Source: Ruminococcus sp.
GTDB lineage: Bacteria > Bacillota > Clostridia > Oscillospirales > Ruminococcaceae
Assembly (NCBI GenBank): GCA_019420505.1
Contig: JAHZHC010000020.1
Coordinates: 1 to 64,000, forward strand
DNA: 64,000 nucleotides
Reading direction: 5' to 3'
Positions 23,341-32,617 of the stretch are shown here, piece after piece. The notes beneath the pieces are model-generated. The model was not told where the DNA came from. It saw only the letters and a program-made list of their open reading frames with translations, and searched no databases. Positions within the stretch are counted from its first letter, which is position 1, and each line of letters opens with the position of its first letter. The position numbers and the translations under genes were made by a program.

Positions 23341-23973
23341 TTAGCCTTTAACAGCGGCAAGTGTTAATCTCGAAGTATCAGCAAGTTCTTCCTGACCTTC
23401 AACAGTTACAAGCTTACCCTGTGCTTCATAGTATCCCTTAAGAGGAGCTGTCTGCTCATGATATGTTTTAAGTCTGCTGATTACGGTTTCAGGCTGATCG
23501 TCCTTACGGATAACAAGCTCCTTGCCGCAGACATCGCAAACACCTTCTGTTTTGCTTGGTTTGAAATCAACATGATAAGTAGCTCCGCAGTCGAGACAAA
23601 CTCTTCTGCCGCTTACTCTCTGTTTGATTGTTTCATCAGGAACAAAAATTTCTACGACCTTATCAATCTTAACGCCCATTGCATCAAGAGCTTCTGCCTG
23701 AGGAACTGTTCTTGGAAAACCGTCAAGGATAAATCCGTTCTGAGCGTCAGGCTCATTGATTCTGTCCTTTAAAATTCCAATAACAATGTCGTCAGATACA
23801 AGATCTCCTGCATCCATAGCAGCCTTAGCTTTCATTCCATACTCAGTTCCGGCTTTAACAGCGGCTCTAAGCATATTACCTGTTGAGATAGTAGGAATAT
23901 TAAGTTCTTTGCTGATAACTTCAGCCTGTGTACCCTTTCCTGCGCCGGGTGCGCCTAAAAGAATCAGATTCAT
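23341..23973 (-). CDS. adk: Adenylate kinase, zinc-lid form
   Basis: This 210-residue kinase balances ATP, ADP and AMP. P-loop GAPGAGKGT (7-15), DGFPRT and the long LID carrying CLDCG and CDVCG, a four-cysteine zinc site typical of Gram-positive long-form enzymes. The secY-adk-map order is standard. Confidence 0.98.
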   Translation of the reverse strand: MNLILLGAPGAGKGTQAEVISKELNIPTISTGNMLRAAVKAGTEYGMKAKAAMDAGDLVSDDIVIGILKDRINEPDAQNGFILDGFPRTVPQAEALDAMGVKIDKVVEIFVPDETIKQRVSGRRVCLDCGATYHVDFKPSKTEGVCDVCGKELVIRKDDQPETVISRLKTYHEQTAPLKGYYEAQGKLVTVEGQEELADTSRLTLAAVKG

Positions 23974-24012
23974 AGCTTTAACTCCTTTTCAATTTTCATA
24001 CGAAACGAATTT

Positions 24013-25317
24013 TTATTCAAGGAAGCCCTTATGGTGACGCATCATCATCTGAGATTCCATAGTACGAACTGTTTCAAGAGCAACGCTTACAACGATAAGA
24101 ATTGAAGTACCGCCCATTGCAATATTAATCTTAGTGATTGCACCGAAGATAATTGGGAAGATAGCGATAATTCCGAGGAATACAGCGCCGACCAATGTTA
24201 TCTTTGACAGAATTCTCTTGATGTAATCAGATGTAGGTTTACCCGGTCTAATACCAGGAATTCCTCCGTTGTTCTGTCTGAGGTTATTTGCAATCTCTAC
24301 AGGGTTATACTGCATTGAAACATAGAAATAGTTAAATGCAATAATCAGCAAGAAATACAGACATGCATAGAATGGATGAGTATATTCAAAGATTCTGAGA
24401 ATAAAGTTATATACGCCTGTACCGTCTGCACGAGGTGTAATAAACAGCTTAAATGTAGAAGGAAGTGACATAAATGACATTGCGAAGATGATAGGCAAAA
24501 CGCCGCTCATTGCAATTTTGATCGGAATAAATGTATTCTGTCCGCCATACTGTTTTCTTCCAACAACACGTTTTGCATACTGTATCGGAACTCTTCTCTC
24601 AGCATTGTTCATGAAGATGATAAAAGCAATCATCAAAACGAACACTACTATAATAATCGGAACAAGGATCATATATTTTGCTTCGCCTGTTTTCATAAGA
24701 GATATCAGTGAATAAACACCTGAAGGACCTCTTGCTATGATACCTGCGAACAACAGCATTGAAATACCGTTTCCTATTCCCTTTTCGCTGATCTGATCTC
24801 CCAACCAAATCGTAAGTGAAGCACCAGCTGTAAAGCAAGCGATAATTACTATCTCAGCAAACCATTTCTGCCAGCCTGTTGTATACATCAAAGCGCCCGC
24901 AGATCTGTCAAGGGTAATATAATAAGCCCATGCCTGGAATAATGCGATACCCAAAGCAGTATATTTTGTAATCCTGTTGATCTTCTTTCTTCCTTCAGGG
25001 CCTTCCTTTGAAAGCTTTTCAAGCGGAGGAAGGGCATATGTCAGAAGCTGAATAATAATCTGTGCATTGATATATGGTGAAACTGACAGCGCCAGGAGAG
25101 TAGCCTTTGAGAAGTTACCTCCTGATAATACGTTCAGATAACTGAAAAAGTCACCTGAAGACTGGCTGCCTTCGAACCAGGTACTCAATGCTGCTGCATC
25201 AAGATACGGAACAGGAATTGCTCCGCCGATTCGATAAATAATGATGATGAAAAATGTAAATAGTAACTTCTTTTTTAACTCCGGAACCTTCCAAGCATTA
25301 CGAAATGTTTCTATCAC
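24013..25317 (-). CDS. secY: Protein translocase channel subunit SecY
   Basis: This 434-residue protein with ten membrane helices forms the Sec channel with SecE and SecG. The plug/TM2 region (GGNFSKATLLALSVSPYINAQII) and the cytoplasmic loop RRVPIQYAKRVVG are diagnostic. The start is GTG 25317, seven bases after GAGGTGA, and lies two bases past the rplO stop, so translation is coupled. Confidence 0.97.
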   Translation of the reverse strand: MIETFRNAWKVPELKKKLLFTFFIIIIYRIGGAIPVPYLDAAALSTWFEGSQSSGDFFSYLNVLSGGNFSKATLLALSVSPYINAQIIIQLLTYALPPLEKLSKEGPEGRKKINRITKYTALGIALFQAWAYYITLDRSAGALMYTTGWQKWFAEIVIIACFTAGASLTIWLGDQISEKGIGNGISMLLFAGIIARGPSGVYSLISLMKTGEAKYMILVPIIIVVFVLMIAFIIFMNNAERRVPIQYAKRVVGRKQYGGQNTFIPIKIAMSGVLPIIFAMSFMSLPSTFKLFITPRADGTGVYNFILRIFEYTHPFYACLYFLLIIAFNYFYVSMQYNPVEIANNLRQNNGGIPGIRPGKPTSDYIKRILSKITLVGAVFLGIIAIFPIIFGAITKINIAMGGTSILIVVSVALETVRTMESQMMMRHHKGFLE

Positions 25318-25319
25318 AG

Positions 25320-25760
25320 TTACATCACCTCAGCCTTTCCGCCTGCCTTTTCAATCTTTTCCTTAGCAGCTGCAGAAAAAGCTGTAGCCTTTACAGTGAG
25401 GTTCTTTGTAAGCTCACCGTTTCCGAGAACTTTAACGCCGTCAAGCTCTTTCTTAATAAGACCGGACGCAATCAAAAGCTCTGTGTCAACAACTGTACCG
25501 TCAACAAATCTGTCAAGATCCGAAACATTGACTACAGCATATTCAGTTGCAAAAATATTATTGAATCCACGCTTAGGAATACGTCTTGCGAGTGTTGTCT
25601 GACCGCCCTCAAAACCCGGTCTTACTCCGCCGCCTGAACGTGCATTCTGACCCTTATGACCTTTTCCGGCTGTCTTTCCGTTACCTGAACCGTGTCCACG
25701 ACCCTTACGTTTAACTTCCTTTGTTGAGCCCGGATTTGGTGATAATTCGTGCAATTTCAT
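25320..25760 (-). CDS. rplO: Ribosomal protein L15
   Basis: A 146-residue assembly protein of the 50S subunit. The N-terminal Gly/Lys-rich segment (RKGRGHGSGNGKTAGKGHKG) binds rRNA; GFEGGQTTLARRIPKRGF is the signature. Confidence 0.98.
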   Translation of the reverse strand: MKLHELSPNPGSTKEVKRKGRGHGSGNGKTAGKGHKGQNARSGGGVRPGFEGGQTTLARRIPKRGFNNIFATEYAVVNVSDLDRFVDGTVVDTELLIASGLIKKELDGVKVLGNGELTKNLTVKATAFSAAAKEKIEKAGGKAEVM

Positions 25761-25779
25761 GTTTTAGCACCTCCTTGCT

Positions 25780-25959
25780 TTACGCTTCGGTTACTTTTAT
25801 AAGGTGGGATATTACTTTTATTTTTCCCTGTGTTTGTTCATTATCAGGCTGTATGGTTACAGCACCGATTTTTCTAAGACCAAGAGATTCTGCAGTTGCA
25901 ATCTGTTTCTTGCTCTTAGAGTTAAGGCTTCTAACCAACTCGATTTTCAAGTTTGCCAT
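25780..25959 (-). CDS. rpmD: Ribosomal protein L30
   Basis: This 59-residue protein starts MANLKIELVRSLN, with LGLRKIGAVTI in the middle. It lies between rpsE and rplO as expected; the ribosome site is AAGGAGG. Confidence 0.97.
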   Translation of the reverse strand: MANLKIELVRSLNSKSKKQIATAESLGLRKIGAVTIQPDNEQTQGKIKVISHLIKVTEA

Positions 25960-25972
25960 TGCAATCTCCTCC

Positions 25973-26473
25973 TTAGCCTAAAATTTCTTTTACAGTTTTG
26001 CCTCTCTTTTCAGCAACTTCTTCAGCTGATTTAAGTGAAGCAAGTCCGTTGATTGTAGCTCTTACTACATTACAAGGATTGTTTGAACGCAGTGACTTTG
26101 TTCTGATATCCTTGATTCCTGCAATTTCTACTACTGATCTTACCGGACCACCTGCGATAACTCCGGTACCTTTTGCAGCCGGTTTCATAAGAACCTCGCC
26201 TGCACCGAACTTACCAACGATTTCATGTGGTATTGTTGTTCCCTTAAGTGAAACCTTTACAAGGTTTTTCTTTGCGTCCTCAATACCCTTACGGATAGCG
26301 TCAGGAACTTCGCTGGATTTACCTAAACCGAAACCAACGATTCCGTTTCCGTCGCCTACAACAATAAGTGCTGAGAACTTCATGATACGTCCGCCCTTAA
26401 CAGTTTTTGATACCCTGTTAATAGCAACTACCTTTTCACTAAGTTCCAATGTTGAAGCATCTATTAAAGCCAA
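25973..26473 (-). CDS. rpsE: Ribosomal protein S5
   Basis: A 166-residue 30S protein involved in decoding accuracy and mRNA unwinding at the entry. N-terminal double-stranded RNA-binding domain (VVAINRVSKTVKGGRIMKFSAL broken by VVVGDG) and the GKS-EVPDAIRKG-EDAKKNL region are canonical. Confidence 0.98.
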   Translation of the reverse strand: MALIDASTLELSEKVVAINRVSKTVKGGRIMKFSALIVVGDGNGIVGFGLGKSSEVPDAIRKGIEDAKKNLVKVSLKGTTIPHEIVGKFGAGEVLMKPAAKGTGVIAGGPVRSVVEIAGIKDIRTKSLRSNNPCNVVRATINGLASLKSAEEVAEKRGKTVKEILG

Positions 26474-26490
26474 AGTATACCCTCCTTTTA

Positions 26491-26850
26491 TTAGAACTTG
26501 AGTCCGCCTTCACGGGCTCCGTCTGCTAATTCTTGTACACGTCCGTGATAGAGATAACCGCCTCTGTCAAATACAACATTTTCGATACCCTTATCAGCAG
26601 CCGCTTTAGCAATCATTTCGCCGACTTTACGAGCGCCTTCTTTATTTCCGCCGTTGCCTTCAAAGTCCTTTGACATTGAAGAAGCTGAACAAAGTGTAAC
26701 GCCCTTTACATCGTCAATGATCTGTGCATATATATGCTTTGAGGAGCGGAATACATTAAGGCGAGGACACTCAGCAGTACCGGAAATCTTGTTGCGTACT
26801 CTCATGTGTCTCTTTGCTCTTGCCTTCGCTCTGTCAAGCTTTTTCACCAT
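26491..26850 (-). CDS. rplR: Ribosomal protein L18
   Basis: A 119-residue 5S-rRNA-binding protein. RMRVRNKISGT-like start (RHMRVRNKISGTAECPRL), IYAQIIDD and FDRGGYLYHGRVQELADGAR are family signatures. Confidence 0.98.
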   Translation of the reverse strand: MVKKLDRAKARAKRHMRVRNKISGTAECPRLNVFRSSKHIYAQIIDDVKGVTLCSASSMSKDFEGNGGNKEGARKVGEMIAKAAADKGIENVVFDRGGYLYHGRVQELADGAREGGLKF

Positions 26851-26869
26851 AGTAATTCTCTCCTTTTAA

Positions 26870-27421
26870 TTACTTCTTGCCACCCTTGCCGGCTTTACCT
26901 TCCTTATGGATGACATATTCACCTTCATAACGAATACCCTTACCCTTGTAAGGCTCCGGTGGACGCTTTTCACGGATTTCACAAGCGAACTGACCTACTG
27001 CCTGCTTATCAATACCTGAAACCACGATCTGGTTTGGCTGTGGAACATCAATCTTGATTCCATCAATTTCAGGAATGATTACCTGATGTGAAAAACCAAG
27101 GTTCATAACAAGGTTGTTTCCCTGTTTTGCTGCTCTGTAACCAACACCAACGATTTCAAGATTCTTTGAAAAACCGTTTGTTACACCCTCGATCATATTT
27201 GCGATGAGTGTTCTTGTCAGACCGTGAAGTGACTTGTGAAGCTTATCCTCTGAAGGACGCTCAACCTTTACTTCTGCACCCTCTGACTTAATTATCATAT
27301 CCTTGTTAAAGGATTTTGTAAGTGTACCCTTAGGTCCTTTTACAGTAACGACGTTACCATCTGCGATAGAAACCTCTACGCCGGCAGGAACACTAATAGG
27401 CTTGTTTCCGATTCTCGACAT
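26870..27421 (-). CDS. rplF: Ribosomal protein L6
   Basis: A 183-residue 50S protein near the factor-binding site with two similar domains. MSRIGNKPI at the start and the C-terminal RPPEPYKGKGIRYEGE are diagnostic. Confidence 0.98.
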   Translation of the reverse strand: MSRIGNKPISVPAGVEVSIADGNVVTVKGPKGTLTKSFNKDMIIKSEGAEVKVERPSEDKLHKSLHGLTRTLIANMIEGVTNGFSKNLEIVGVGYRAAKQGNNLVMNLGFSHQVIIPEIDGIKIDVPQPNQIVVSGIDKQAVGQFACEIREKRPPEPYKGKGIRYEGEYVIHKEGKAGKGGKK

Positions 27422-27434
27422 GTATTAGTCCTCC

Positions 27435-27833
27435 TTACCAAATAAATGCAAGAACTTCTCCGCCGACATTCAGCTCACGAGCTTTCTTGTCTGTGATAAC
27501 ACCCTTAGATGTTGAAACGATTGCTATTCCCAATCCCTTCATTACCTTAGGCATATCTTCACAGCTTGAATAAATTCTCAAGCCTGGCTTTGAAACTCTT
27601 CTGAGACCTGAAATTACAGAATTTCTGTTCTCGTCATATTTAAGAGTAATTCTAATGATACCCTGCTTTCCGTCCTCAATGATCTTAAAGTCTTTAACAT
27701 AACCCTCGTCAACAAGAATCTGTGTAATTGACTTTTTCATATTAGATGCAGGAACGTCAACTGTTGCGTGCTTTGCAGAACTTGCATTACGAATTCTGGT
27801 CAATAAATCTGCTATTGTATCAGTAATTTGCAT
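27435..27833 (-). CDS. rpsH: Ribosomal protein S8
   Basis: A 132-residue protein read from ATG 27833 (MQITDTIADLLTRIRN), nine bases after AAAGGAGG. The longer frame upstream overlaps rpsN and is not used. The C-terminal STSKGVITDKKARELNVGGEVLAFIW is the family end. In E. coli S8 represses the spc operon; no matching target was identified here. Confidence 0.97.
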   Translation of the reverse strand: MQITDTIADLLTRIRNASSAKHATVDVPASNMKKSITQILVDEGYVKDFKIIEDGKQGIIRITLKYDENRNSVISGLRRVSKPGLRIYSSCEDMPKVMKGLGIAIVSTSKGVITDKKARELNVGGEVLAFIW

Positions 27834-27849
27834 GCTTGTTAACCTCCTT

Positions 27850-28035
27850 TTACCAACTAGCCTTCTTAACTCCCGGGATCTGACCATCATGAGCCAATTC
27901 TCTGAAGCAGATACGGCAGATGCCGAACTTTCTCAGATAAGCATGTGGTCTTCCACAGATTTTACATCTGTTGTAAGCACGAGTGGAATACTTAGGCTTT
28001 GCCTGTTGTTTGTTTATCATAGCCTTCTTAGCCAT
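27850..28035 (-). CDS. rpsZ: Ribosomal protein S14, zinc type
   Basis: This 61-residue short S14 has two CxxC pairs (CKICGRPHAYLRKFGICRIC), so it is the zinc-binding form used by Firmicutes when zinc is sufficient. It lies between rplE and rpsH as expected. Confidence 0.97.
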   Translation of the reverse strand: MAKKAMINKQQAKPKYSTRAYNRCKICGRPHAYLRKFGICRICFRELAHDGQIPGVKKASW

Positions 28036-28055
28036 TTCATTTCCTCCTCTTAATC

Positions 28056-28598
28056 TTACTTATCAGCGAATGGAGCACCTAACTGTGAAAGCAGCTCCTT
28101 AGCCTCTTCGTCAGTGTTTGCAGTAGTGATAAAGTTTATATCCATACCACGAACCTTGTCAATCTTATCGTATTCGATTTCAGGGAAGATAAGCTGCTCT
28201 TTTATACCGGTTGAGTAATTTCCTCTTCCGTCAAATGAGTTAGGATTAATACCTCTGAAGTCTCTTACACGAGGGAATGCTACATTGAAAAGTCTGTCAA
28301 CAAATTCATACATTCTCTCTGCTCTCAGTGTAACCTTTACACCGATAACCTGACCGTCTCTGAGCTTAAAGTTAGCTACAGATTTCTTTGCCTTACAAAC
28401 AATAGGCTTCTGACCTGTGATTGCTGCAAGATCGGTCATAATAGCGTCGATAACCTTTTTGTTATCCTTATCAGCTCCGCAGCCTACGTTGATTACAACC
28501 TTATCAAGCTTCGGAATCTGCATAACGTTAGCATACTCGAATTTCTTCATCATAGCAGGAGCTACGGTGCTAACATAATATTCTTTTAATCTAGCCAT
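28056..28598 (-). CDS. rplE: Ribosomal protein L5
   Basis: A 180-residue protein that binds 5S rRNA and contacts the P-site tRNA. PKLDKVVINVGCG near residue 28 and RDFRGINPNSFDGRGNY are signatures; the C-terminus carries DINFITTANTDEEAKELL. Confidence 0.98.
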   Translation of the reverse strand: MARLKEYYVSTVAPAMMKKFEYANVMQIPKLDKVVINVGCGADKDNKKVIDAIMTDLAAITGQKPIVCKAKKSVANFKLRDGQVIGVKVTLRAERMYEFVDRLFNVAFPRVRDFRGINPNSFDGRGNYSTGIKEQLIFPEIEYDKIDKVRGMDINFITTANTDEEAKELLSQLGAPFADK

Positions 28599-28616
28599 CG
28601 TAATTTCTCCTCCCGA

Positions 28617-28940
28617 TTAAAATTCTTCGCCGCAGTCAGCGTTCTTGCAAACTCTGACCTTTGTGCCGTCTTCAAGGAACTTATGTCCTACTCTTGTAGG
28701 CTTGCCGCACTTAGGACAAACTGCCTGAACCTTTGAAGCATACATTGCTGCCTCGGCTTCAACAATTCCGCCCTGCTGCTGTGCGCTTCTTGGCTTAACA
28801 TGCTTTGTAGCAATATTAAGTCCCTCTACGATTACTTTGCCTTCCTTAGGGGATACCTCAAGTACCTTTCCCTTTTTGCCCTTATCCTTACCTGAAAGGA
28901 CAACAACAGTGTCGCCTGTTTTTACATGTACCTTACTCAT
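28617..28940 (-). CDS. rplX: Ribosomal protein L24 with zinc-ribbon tail
   Basis: A 107-residue assembly-initiating 50S protein. The KOW motif (GDTVVVLSGKDKGKKGKVLEV) is N-terminal. The C-terminal tail carries CPKCG and CKNADC, a probable zinc site seen in a subset of L24 proteins; it adds to the zinc-type S14, L36 and Adk of this operon. Confidence 0.97.
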   Translation of the reverse strand: MSKVHVKTGDTVVVLSGKDKGKKGKVLEVSPKEGKVIVEGLNIATKHVKPRSAQQQGGIVEAEAAMYASKVQAVCPKCGKPTRVGHKFLEDGTKVRVCKNADCGEEF

Positions 28941-28958
28941 ATTAACGACACCTCCTAA

Positions 28959-29327
28959 TTAAAGTACTTCCGGAGCAAGTGAAAGAATCTTCAAATAATC
29001 CTTTTCACGAAGCTCTTTAGCAACTGGTCCAAAAATACGTGTACCCCTTGGGTTTTTATCTTCTTTAATAATTACAGCTGCGTTTTCGTCAAAACGGATA
29101 TAAGTTCCGTCTGCACGACGAAGACCCTTAGCTGAACGAACGATTACTGCTTTTACAACATCGCCTTTTTTAACAACGCCGCCTGGTGTTGCTTTCTTGA
29201 CTGAAGCTACCACTACGTCTCCGATGTTTGCATACCTTCTGCGTGTACCACCCAAAACTCTGATGCACATAAGCTCTTTTGCTCCTGAGTTATCAGCAAC
29301 TTTCAGGTAACTCTGCATTTGTATCAC
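28959..29327 (-). CDS. rplN: Ribosomal protein L14
   Basis: A 122-residue 50S protein at the subunit interface. It starts MIQMQSYLKVADNSGAKE and carries RIFGPVAKELREKDYLKILSLAPEVL at the end. A 72-base gap separates it from rpsQ. Confidence 0.98.
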   Translation of the reverse strand: MIQMQSYLKVADNSGAKELMCIRVLGGTRRRYANIGDVVVASVKKATPGGVVKKGDVVKAVIVRSAKGLRRADGTYIRFDENAAVIIKEDKNPRGTRIFGPVAKELREKDYLKILSLAPEVL

Positions 29328-29399
29328 AGTGCGTTCCTCCTTTCAAAACTCAAAGGCTGCCGGCAGCTTTTATCTGCCGTCTAACCTTAATTATTAAAA

Positions 29400-29663
29400 T
29401 TACTTAGCTTTTTCAAGAACGTTAACCAAACGCCATCTCTTATCCTTTGAGAGCGGACGGGTTTCCATTACTTCAACCTTATCGCCGATGTTGCATTCGT
29501 TATTTTCATCGTGCGCTTTAAGTTTAACTGTTCTCTTAATAATTTTCTTATAGAGCGGATGCTGAACATTATCTTCGATTGCAACAACGATTGTCTTATC
29601 CATTTTATTTGAAACAACCTTACCCACTCTTGTTTTTCTTAGATTTCTTTCGCTCACAGTCAA
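29400..29663 (-). CDS. rpsQ: Ribosomal protein S17
   Basis: An 87-residue OB-fold 16S-binding protein. RKTRVGKVVSNKMDKTIVV and CNIGDKVEVMETRPLSKDKRW are the signatures. Confidence 0.98.
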   Translation of the reverse strand: MTVSERNLRKTRVGKVVSNKMDKTIVVAIEDNVQHPLYKKIIKRTVKLKAHDENNECNIGDKVEVMETRPLSKDKRWRLVNVLEKAK

Positions 29664-29678
29664 ATCCTCCTTTCACAA

Positions 29679-29876
29679 TTACAAGGTTTCGGACTCTTGC
29701 TTACGAATGAATGTCTTTACACGAGCAATATCCCTCTTTACAGCTTTCATTCTCATTGGATTTTCCAACTGATTTACAGCATGCTGAAAACGAAGGTTAA
29801 AAAGCTCCTGCTTAAGTTCTGCCAACTTTTCTTCAAGCTCAGCAGCAGTCAATTCCTTGATTTCATTTGCTTTCAT
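29679..29876 (-). CDS. rpmC: Ribosomal protein L29
   Basis: A 65-residue coiled protein near the tunnel exit. ELEEKLAELKQELFNLRFQ is diagnostic. Its ATG overlaps the rplP stop by one base (TAATG), so the genes are translationally coupled. Confidence 0.98.
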   Translation of the reverse strand: MKANEIKELTAAELEEKLAELKQELFNLRFQHAVNQLENPMRMKAVKRDIARVKTFIRKQESETL

Positions 29877-30307
29877 TATTGCTCACCACCCATTTCTTGA
29901 GTTTCTCTCTTAACGAACTTACACTTGATTGGAAGCTTGTGCATAGCAAGACGCATAGCTTCTCTTGCTGTTTCTTCACTTACGCCTGCAATTTCAAACA
30001 TTACACGGCCCGGCTTAACAACAGCTACCCAATATTCAGGAGAACCTTTACCTGAACCCATTCGAGTTTCAGCAGGCTTTTCAGTTACAGGCTTATCAGG
30101 GAAAATCTTGATCCAAACCTGACCGCCACGCTTAATATATCTTGTCATAGCGATACGGGCAGCTTCGATCTGGTTTGATGTGATCCATGCCGGCTGAAGT
30201 GCCTGAAGACCAAACTCACCATGTGAAACCTTATTTCCTCTTGTAGCCTTTCCTGTCAAACGACCACGATGAACTCTTCTGTATTTAACTCTCTTTGGAA
30301 GCAGCAT
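29876..30307 (-). CDS. rplP: Ribosomal protein L16
   Basis: A 143-residue 50S protein near the A site. MLLPKRVKYRRVHRGR and the GKGSPEYWVAVVKPG segment with R before it (ETRMGSGKG) are canonical. Start and stop both overlap neighbours as TAATG. Confidence 0.98.
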   Translation of the reverse strand: MLLPKRVKYRRVHRGRLTGKATRGNKVSHGEFGLQALQPAWITSNQIEAARIAMTRYIKRGGQVWIKIFPDKPVTEKPAETRMGSGKGSPEYWVAVVKPGRVMFEIAGVSEETAREAMRLAMHKLPIKCKFVKRETQEMGGEQ

Positions 30308-31104
30308 TATTTGTTACCTCCTTCTCTTTTTGCCTTGTTAAAGTCACGGCGACCGTTTCTTCTGTCGTCGTTTCTTCTCTGACGTCTTCTGTCTGATCTG
30401 TCCTTATTGTCAGATACAGCAGCTTCGCCCTTAAGAACTTCGCCTCTATAAATCCATACCTTTACGCCGAGACGGCCGTAAGTTGTATGTGCTTCAGCAG
30501 TACCATAGTCAATATCTGCTCTGATTGTCTGCAGAGGAATCGTTCCCTCATGATAGCTTTCAGCTCTTGCGATTTCAGCACCGCCAAGACGACCTGAAAC
30601 TCTTGTTTTGATACCCTTAGCGCCGAGCTTCATAGCTCTTCCGATTGACTGTTTCATTGCACGTCTGAATGAAACTCTGTCCTCGAGATCGTGAGCAATT
30701 TTTTCAGCAACAAGCTGTGCGCTCAGATCAGGCTGTTTTACTTCAACTATATTGATAGCAACCTTCTTGCCAATCTTCTTCTCGATGTTTGCACGAAGTT
30801 TTTCAATTTCAGCTCCGCCTCTTCCGATTACGATACCGGGCTTTGCACAATGAATGTGAATCTTAACCTTCTGACCGCCGTCGTTATCTGCGAATCTTTC
30901 AATCTCTACTTTTGGAACACCGGCATATACTGATTTGTTCTCAGGATTCTTAGATCTTGTATTAAGCGCTTTCATAATATAATTACGAACTTCATAATCC
31001 TCAACCAGTGTTTCACCGAAAGTGCTCTTATCTGCAAACCAACGGGAATCCCAATCTTTTATCACACCGACTCTCAGTCCGTGTGGATTAACCTTCTGGC
31101 CCAT
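30307..31104 (-). CDS. rpsC: Ribosomal protein S3
   Basis: A 265-residue 30S protein at the mRNA entry. A type-2 KH domain (IVIGRGGAEIEKLR, GKKVAINIVEV) and the C-terminal S3 domain are complete. The tail after about residue 235 is a long Arg/Asn/Asp-rich extension (RRQRRNDDRRNGRRDF) beyond the usual length, probably disordered. Confidence 0.97.
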   Translation of the reverse strand: MGQKVNPHGLRVGVIKDWDSRWFADKSTFGETLVEDYEVRNYIMKALNTRSKNPENKSVYAGVPKVEIERFADNDGGQKVKIHIHCAKPGIVIGRGGAEIEKLRANIEKKIGKKVAINIVEVKQPDLSAQLVAEKIAHDLEDRVSFRRAMKQSIGRAMKLGAKGIKTRVSGRLGGAEIARAESYHEGTIPLQTIRADIDYGTAEAHTTYGRLGVKVWIYRGEVLKGEAAVSDNKDRSDRRRQRRNDDRRNGRRDFNKAKREGGNK

Positions 31105-31124
31105 AGTTTACCTCCTCTTTCAGC

Positions 31125-31460
31125 TTATTCCTTTTCCTTAAGAACAACAGTAACGTGTGATGTTCTCTTAAGGATTCTGTAGGCTCTGCCCTGTGCTCTT
31201 GGCATAATTCTCTTCATGATAGGACCCGGGCAAACGTAACATTCTGCAACATAAAGATTATTCTTATCCATGTTGTGATTGTTTTCTGCGTTTGCAGCGG
31301 CGGACTTCAGAAGCTTCTCCAAGTATTCACAAGCAGCCTTTGGTGTGTGCTTTACAGTTGCCATTGCAACTTCATAATCTTTTCCTCTTATAAGATCCAG
31401 AACGATCTGAACCTTTCGAGGAGCTATACGAGCATTTCTCAAAATTGCTTTTGCTTCCAT
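31125..31460 (-). CDS. rplV: Ribosomal protein L22
   Basis: A 111-residue protein lining the exit tunnel. RIAPRKVQIVLDLIRGK, AAANAENNHNMD and GPIMKRIMPRAQGRAYRI (tunnel hairpin) are signatures. Confidence 0.98.
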   Translation of the reverse strand: MEAKAILRNARIAPRKVQIVLDLIRGKDYEVAMATVKHTPKAACEYLEKLLKSAAANAENNHNMDKNNLYVAECYVCPGPIMKRIMPRAQGRAYRILKRTSHVTVVLKEKE

Positions 31461-31478
31461 CTGAACTCCTCCTTTCCG

Positions 31479-31760
31479 CTACTTACCATTATTAGAGGTC
31501 TTTGAACCTGCATGACCCTTATAAGTTCTTGTTGGTGCAAATTCACCCAGCTTATGTCCTACCATATCTTCAGTTACATAAACAGGAACGTGCTTGCGGC
31601 CATCGTGAACAGCGAATGTATGACCAACGAAATCAGGGAAAATTGTTGAAGCTCTGCTCCATGTCTTGAGCACCTTCTTTTCTCCTGCTTCGTTCATTGC
31701 AATAACTCTTTTATAGAGAGCCTCTTGTACGTAAGGGCCCTTCTTAACACTTCTGCCCAT
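31479..31760 (-). CDS. rpsS: Ribosomal protein S19
   Basis: A 93-residue 30S head protein. MGRSVKKGPYV at the start and FVGHTFAVHDGRKHVPV and GHKLGEFAPTRTYKGHAG are diagnostic. Confidence 0.98.
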   Translation of the reverse strand: MGRSVKKGPYVQEALYKRVIAMNEAGEKKVLKTWSRASTIFPDFVGHTFAVHDGRKHVPVYVTEDMVGHKLGEFAPTRTYKGHAGSKTSNNGK

Positions 31761-31783
31761 TAATCATCTGCCTCCTTTCAGCA

Positions 31784-32617
31784 TTACTTACCGTTTCTGC
31801 GTTTTACGATAAACTTATCGGAGCGATGATGCTTAGCACGTGTCTTGTAGCCCATTGTTGGTTTACCCCAAGGAGTTACAGGACTTGGACGTCCGACCGG
31901 TGACTTACCTTCACCACCACCGTGTGGGTGATCGCAAGGGTTCATTACTGAACCACGAACTGTAGGTCTCCAACCCATGTGACGCTTTCTTCCGGCTTTA
32001 CCGATATTTACGTTTTCATGATCGATATTTCCAACCTGACCGATTGTAGCCATGCAGTTGATTGGAACTTTTCTCATTTCGCCTGACGGAAGTCTTACCA
32101 ATGCGTAGTTATCTTCTTTACCCATAAGCTGTGCCATATTTCCGGCTGATCTTACAAGCTGTGCGCCCTTTCCGGGATAAAGCTCAATGTTATGAATAAA
32201 TGTACCTACCGGGATGTTCAGAAGTGCAAGTGCGTTACCGGGCTTAATATCAGCGTCTGCGCCTGCTCTGATTACATCGCCTACTGAAAGACCGTGAGGT
32301 GCGATGATATATCTTTTCTCGCCGTCTTCATACTCAACAAGTGCAATAAATGCTGAACGGTTCGGATCATACTCAATTGTAAGAACTGTTGCGTTCATGT
32401 CAAGTTTGTTTCTCTTAAAATCAATTACACGGTATTTTCTTCTTACTCCGCCGCCTCTGTGACGAACAGTGATTCTACCGTAGCTGTTTCTGCCTGAATT
32501 CTTCTTAATAGGCTCAAGCAGACTTTTGCATGGAGCTACCTTTGAAAGCTCTGAATAATCCGTAACAGTCATGCCACGTCTACCCGGAGTCGTAGGCTTA
32601 TAGCTCTTTATTGCCAT
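31784..32617 (-). CDS. rplB: Ribosomal protein L2
   Basis: A 277-residue protein needed for subunit joining and peptidyl transfer. MAIKSYKPTTPGRRGMT, GRITVRHRGGGVRRKYR and the active-site-near GVVMNP-type loop (VRGSVMNPCDHPHGGGEG, including the conserved His) are intact. The start at ATG 32617 has AAGGAGTG upstream. It is separated from rplW by an unusually long 248-base spacer with strong hairpin potential. Confidence 0.98.
   Translation of the reverse strand: MAIKSYKPTTPGRRGMTVTDYSELSKVAPCKSLLEPIKKNSGRNSYGRITVRHRGGGVRRKYRVIDFKRNKLDMNATVLTIEYDPNRSAFIALVEYEDGEKRYIIAPHGLSVGDVIRAGADADIKPGNALALLNIPVGTFIHNIELYPGKGAQLVRSAGNMAQLMGKEDNYALVRLPSGEMRKVPINCMATIGQVGNIDHENVNIGKAGRKRHMGWRPTVRGSVMNPCDHPHGGGEGKSPVGRPSPVTPWGKPTMGYKTRAKHHRSDKFIVKRRNGK

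Noticed and set aside
27834..27890. N-terminal extension of rpsH
   Set aside because: It overlaps the end of the S14 gene and the AAAGGAGG site serves ATG 27833.
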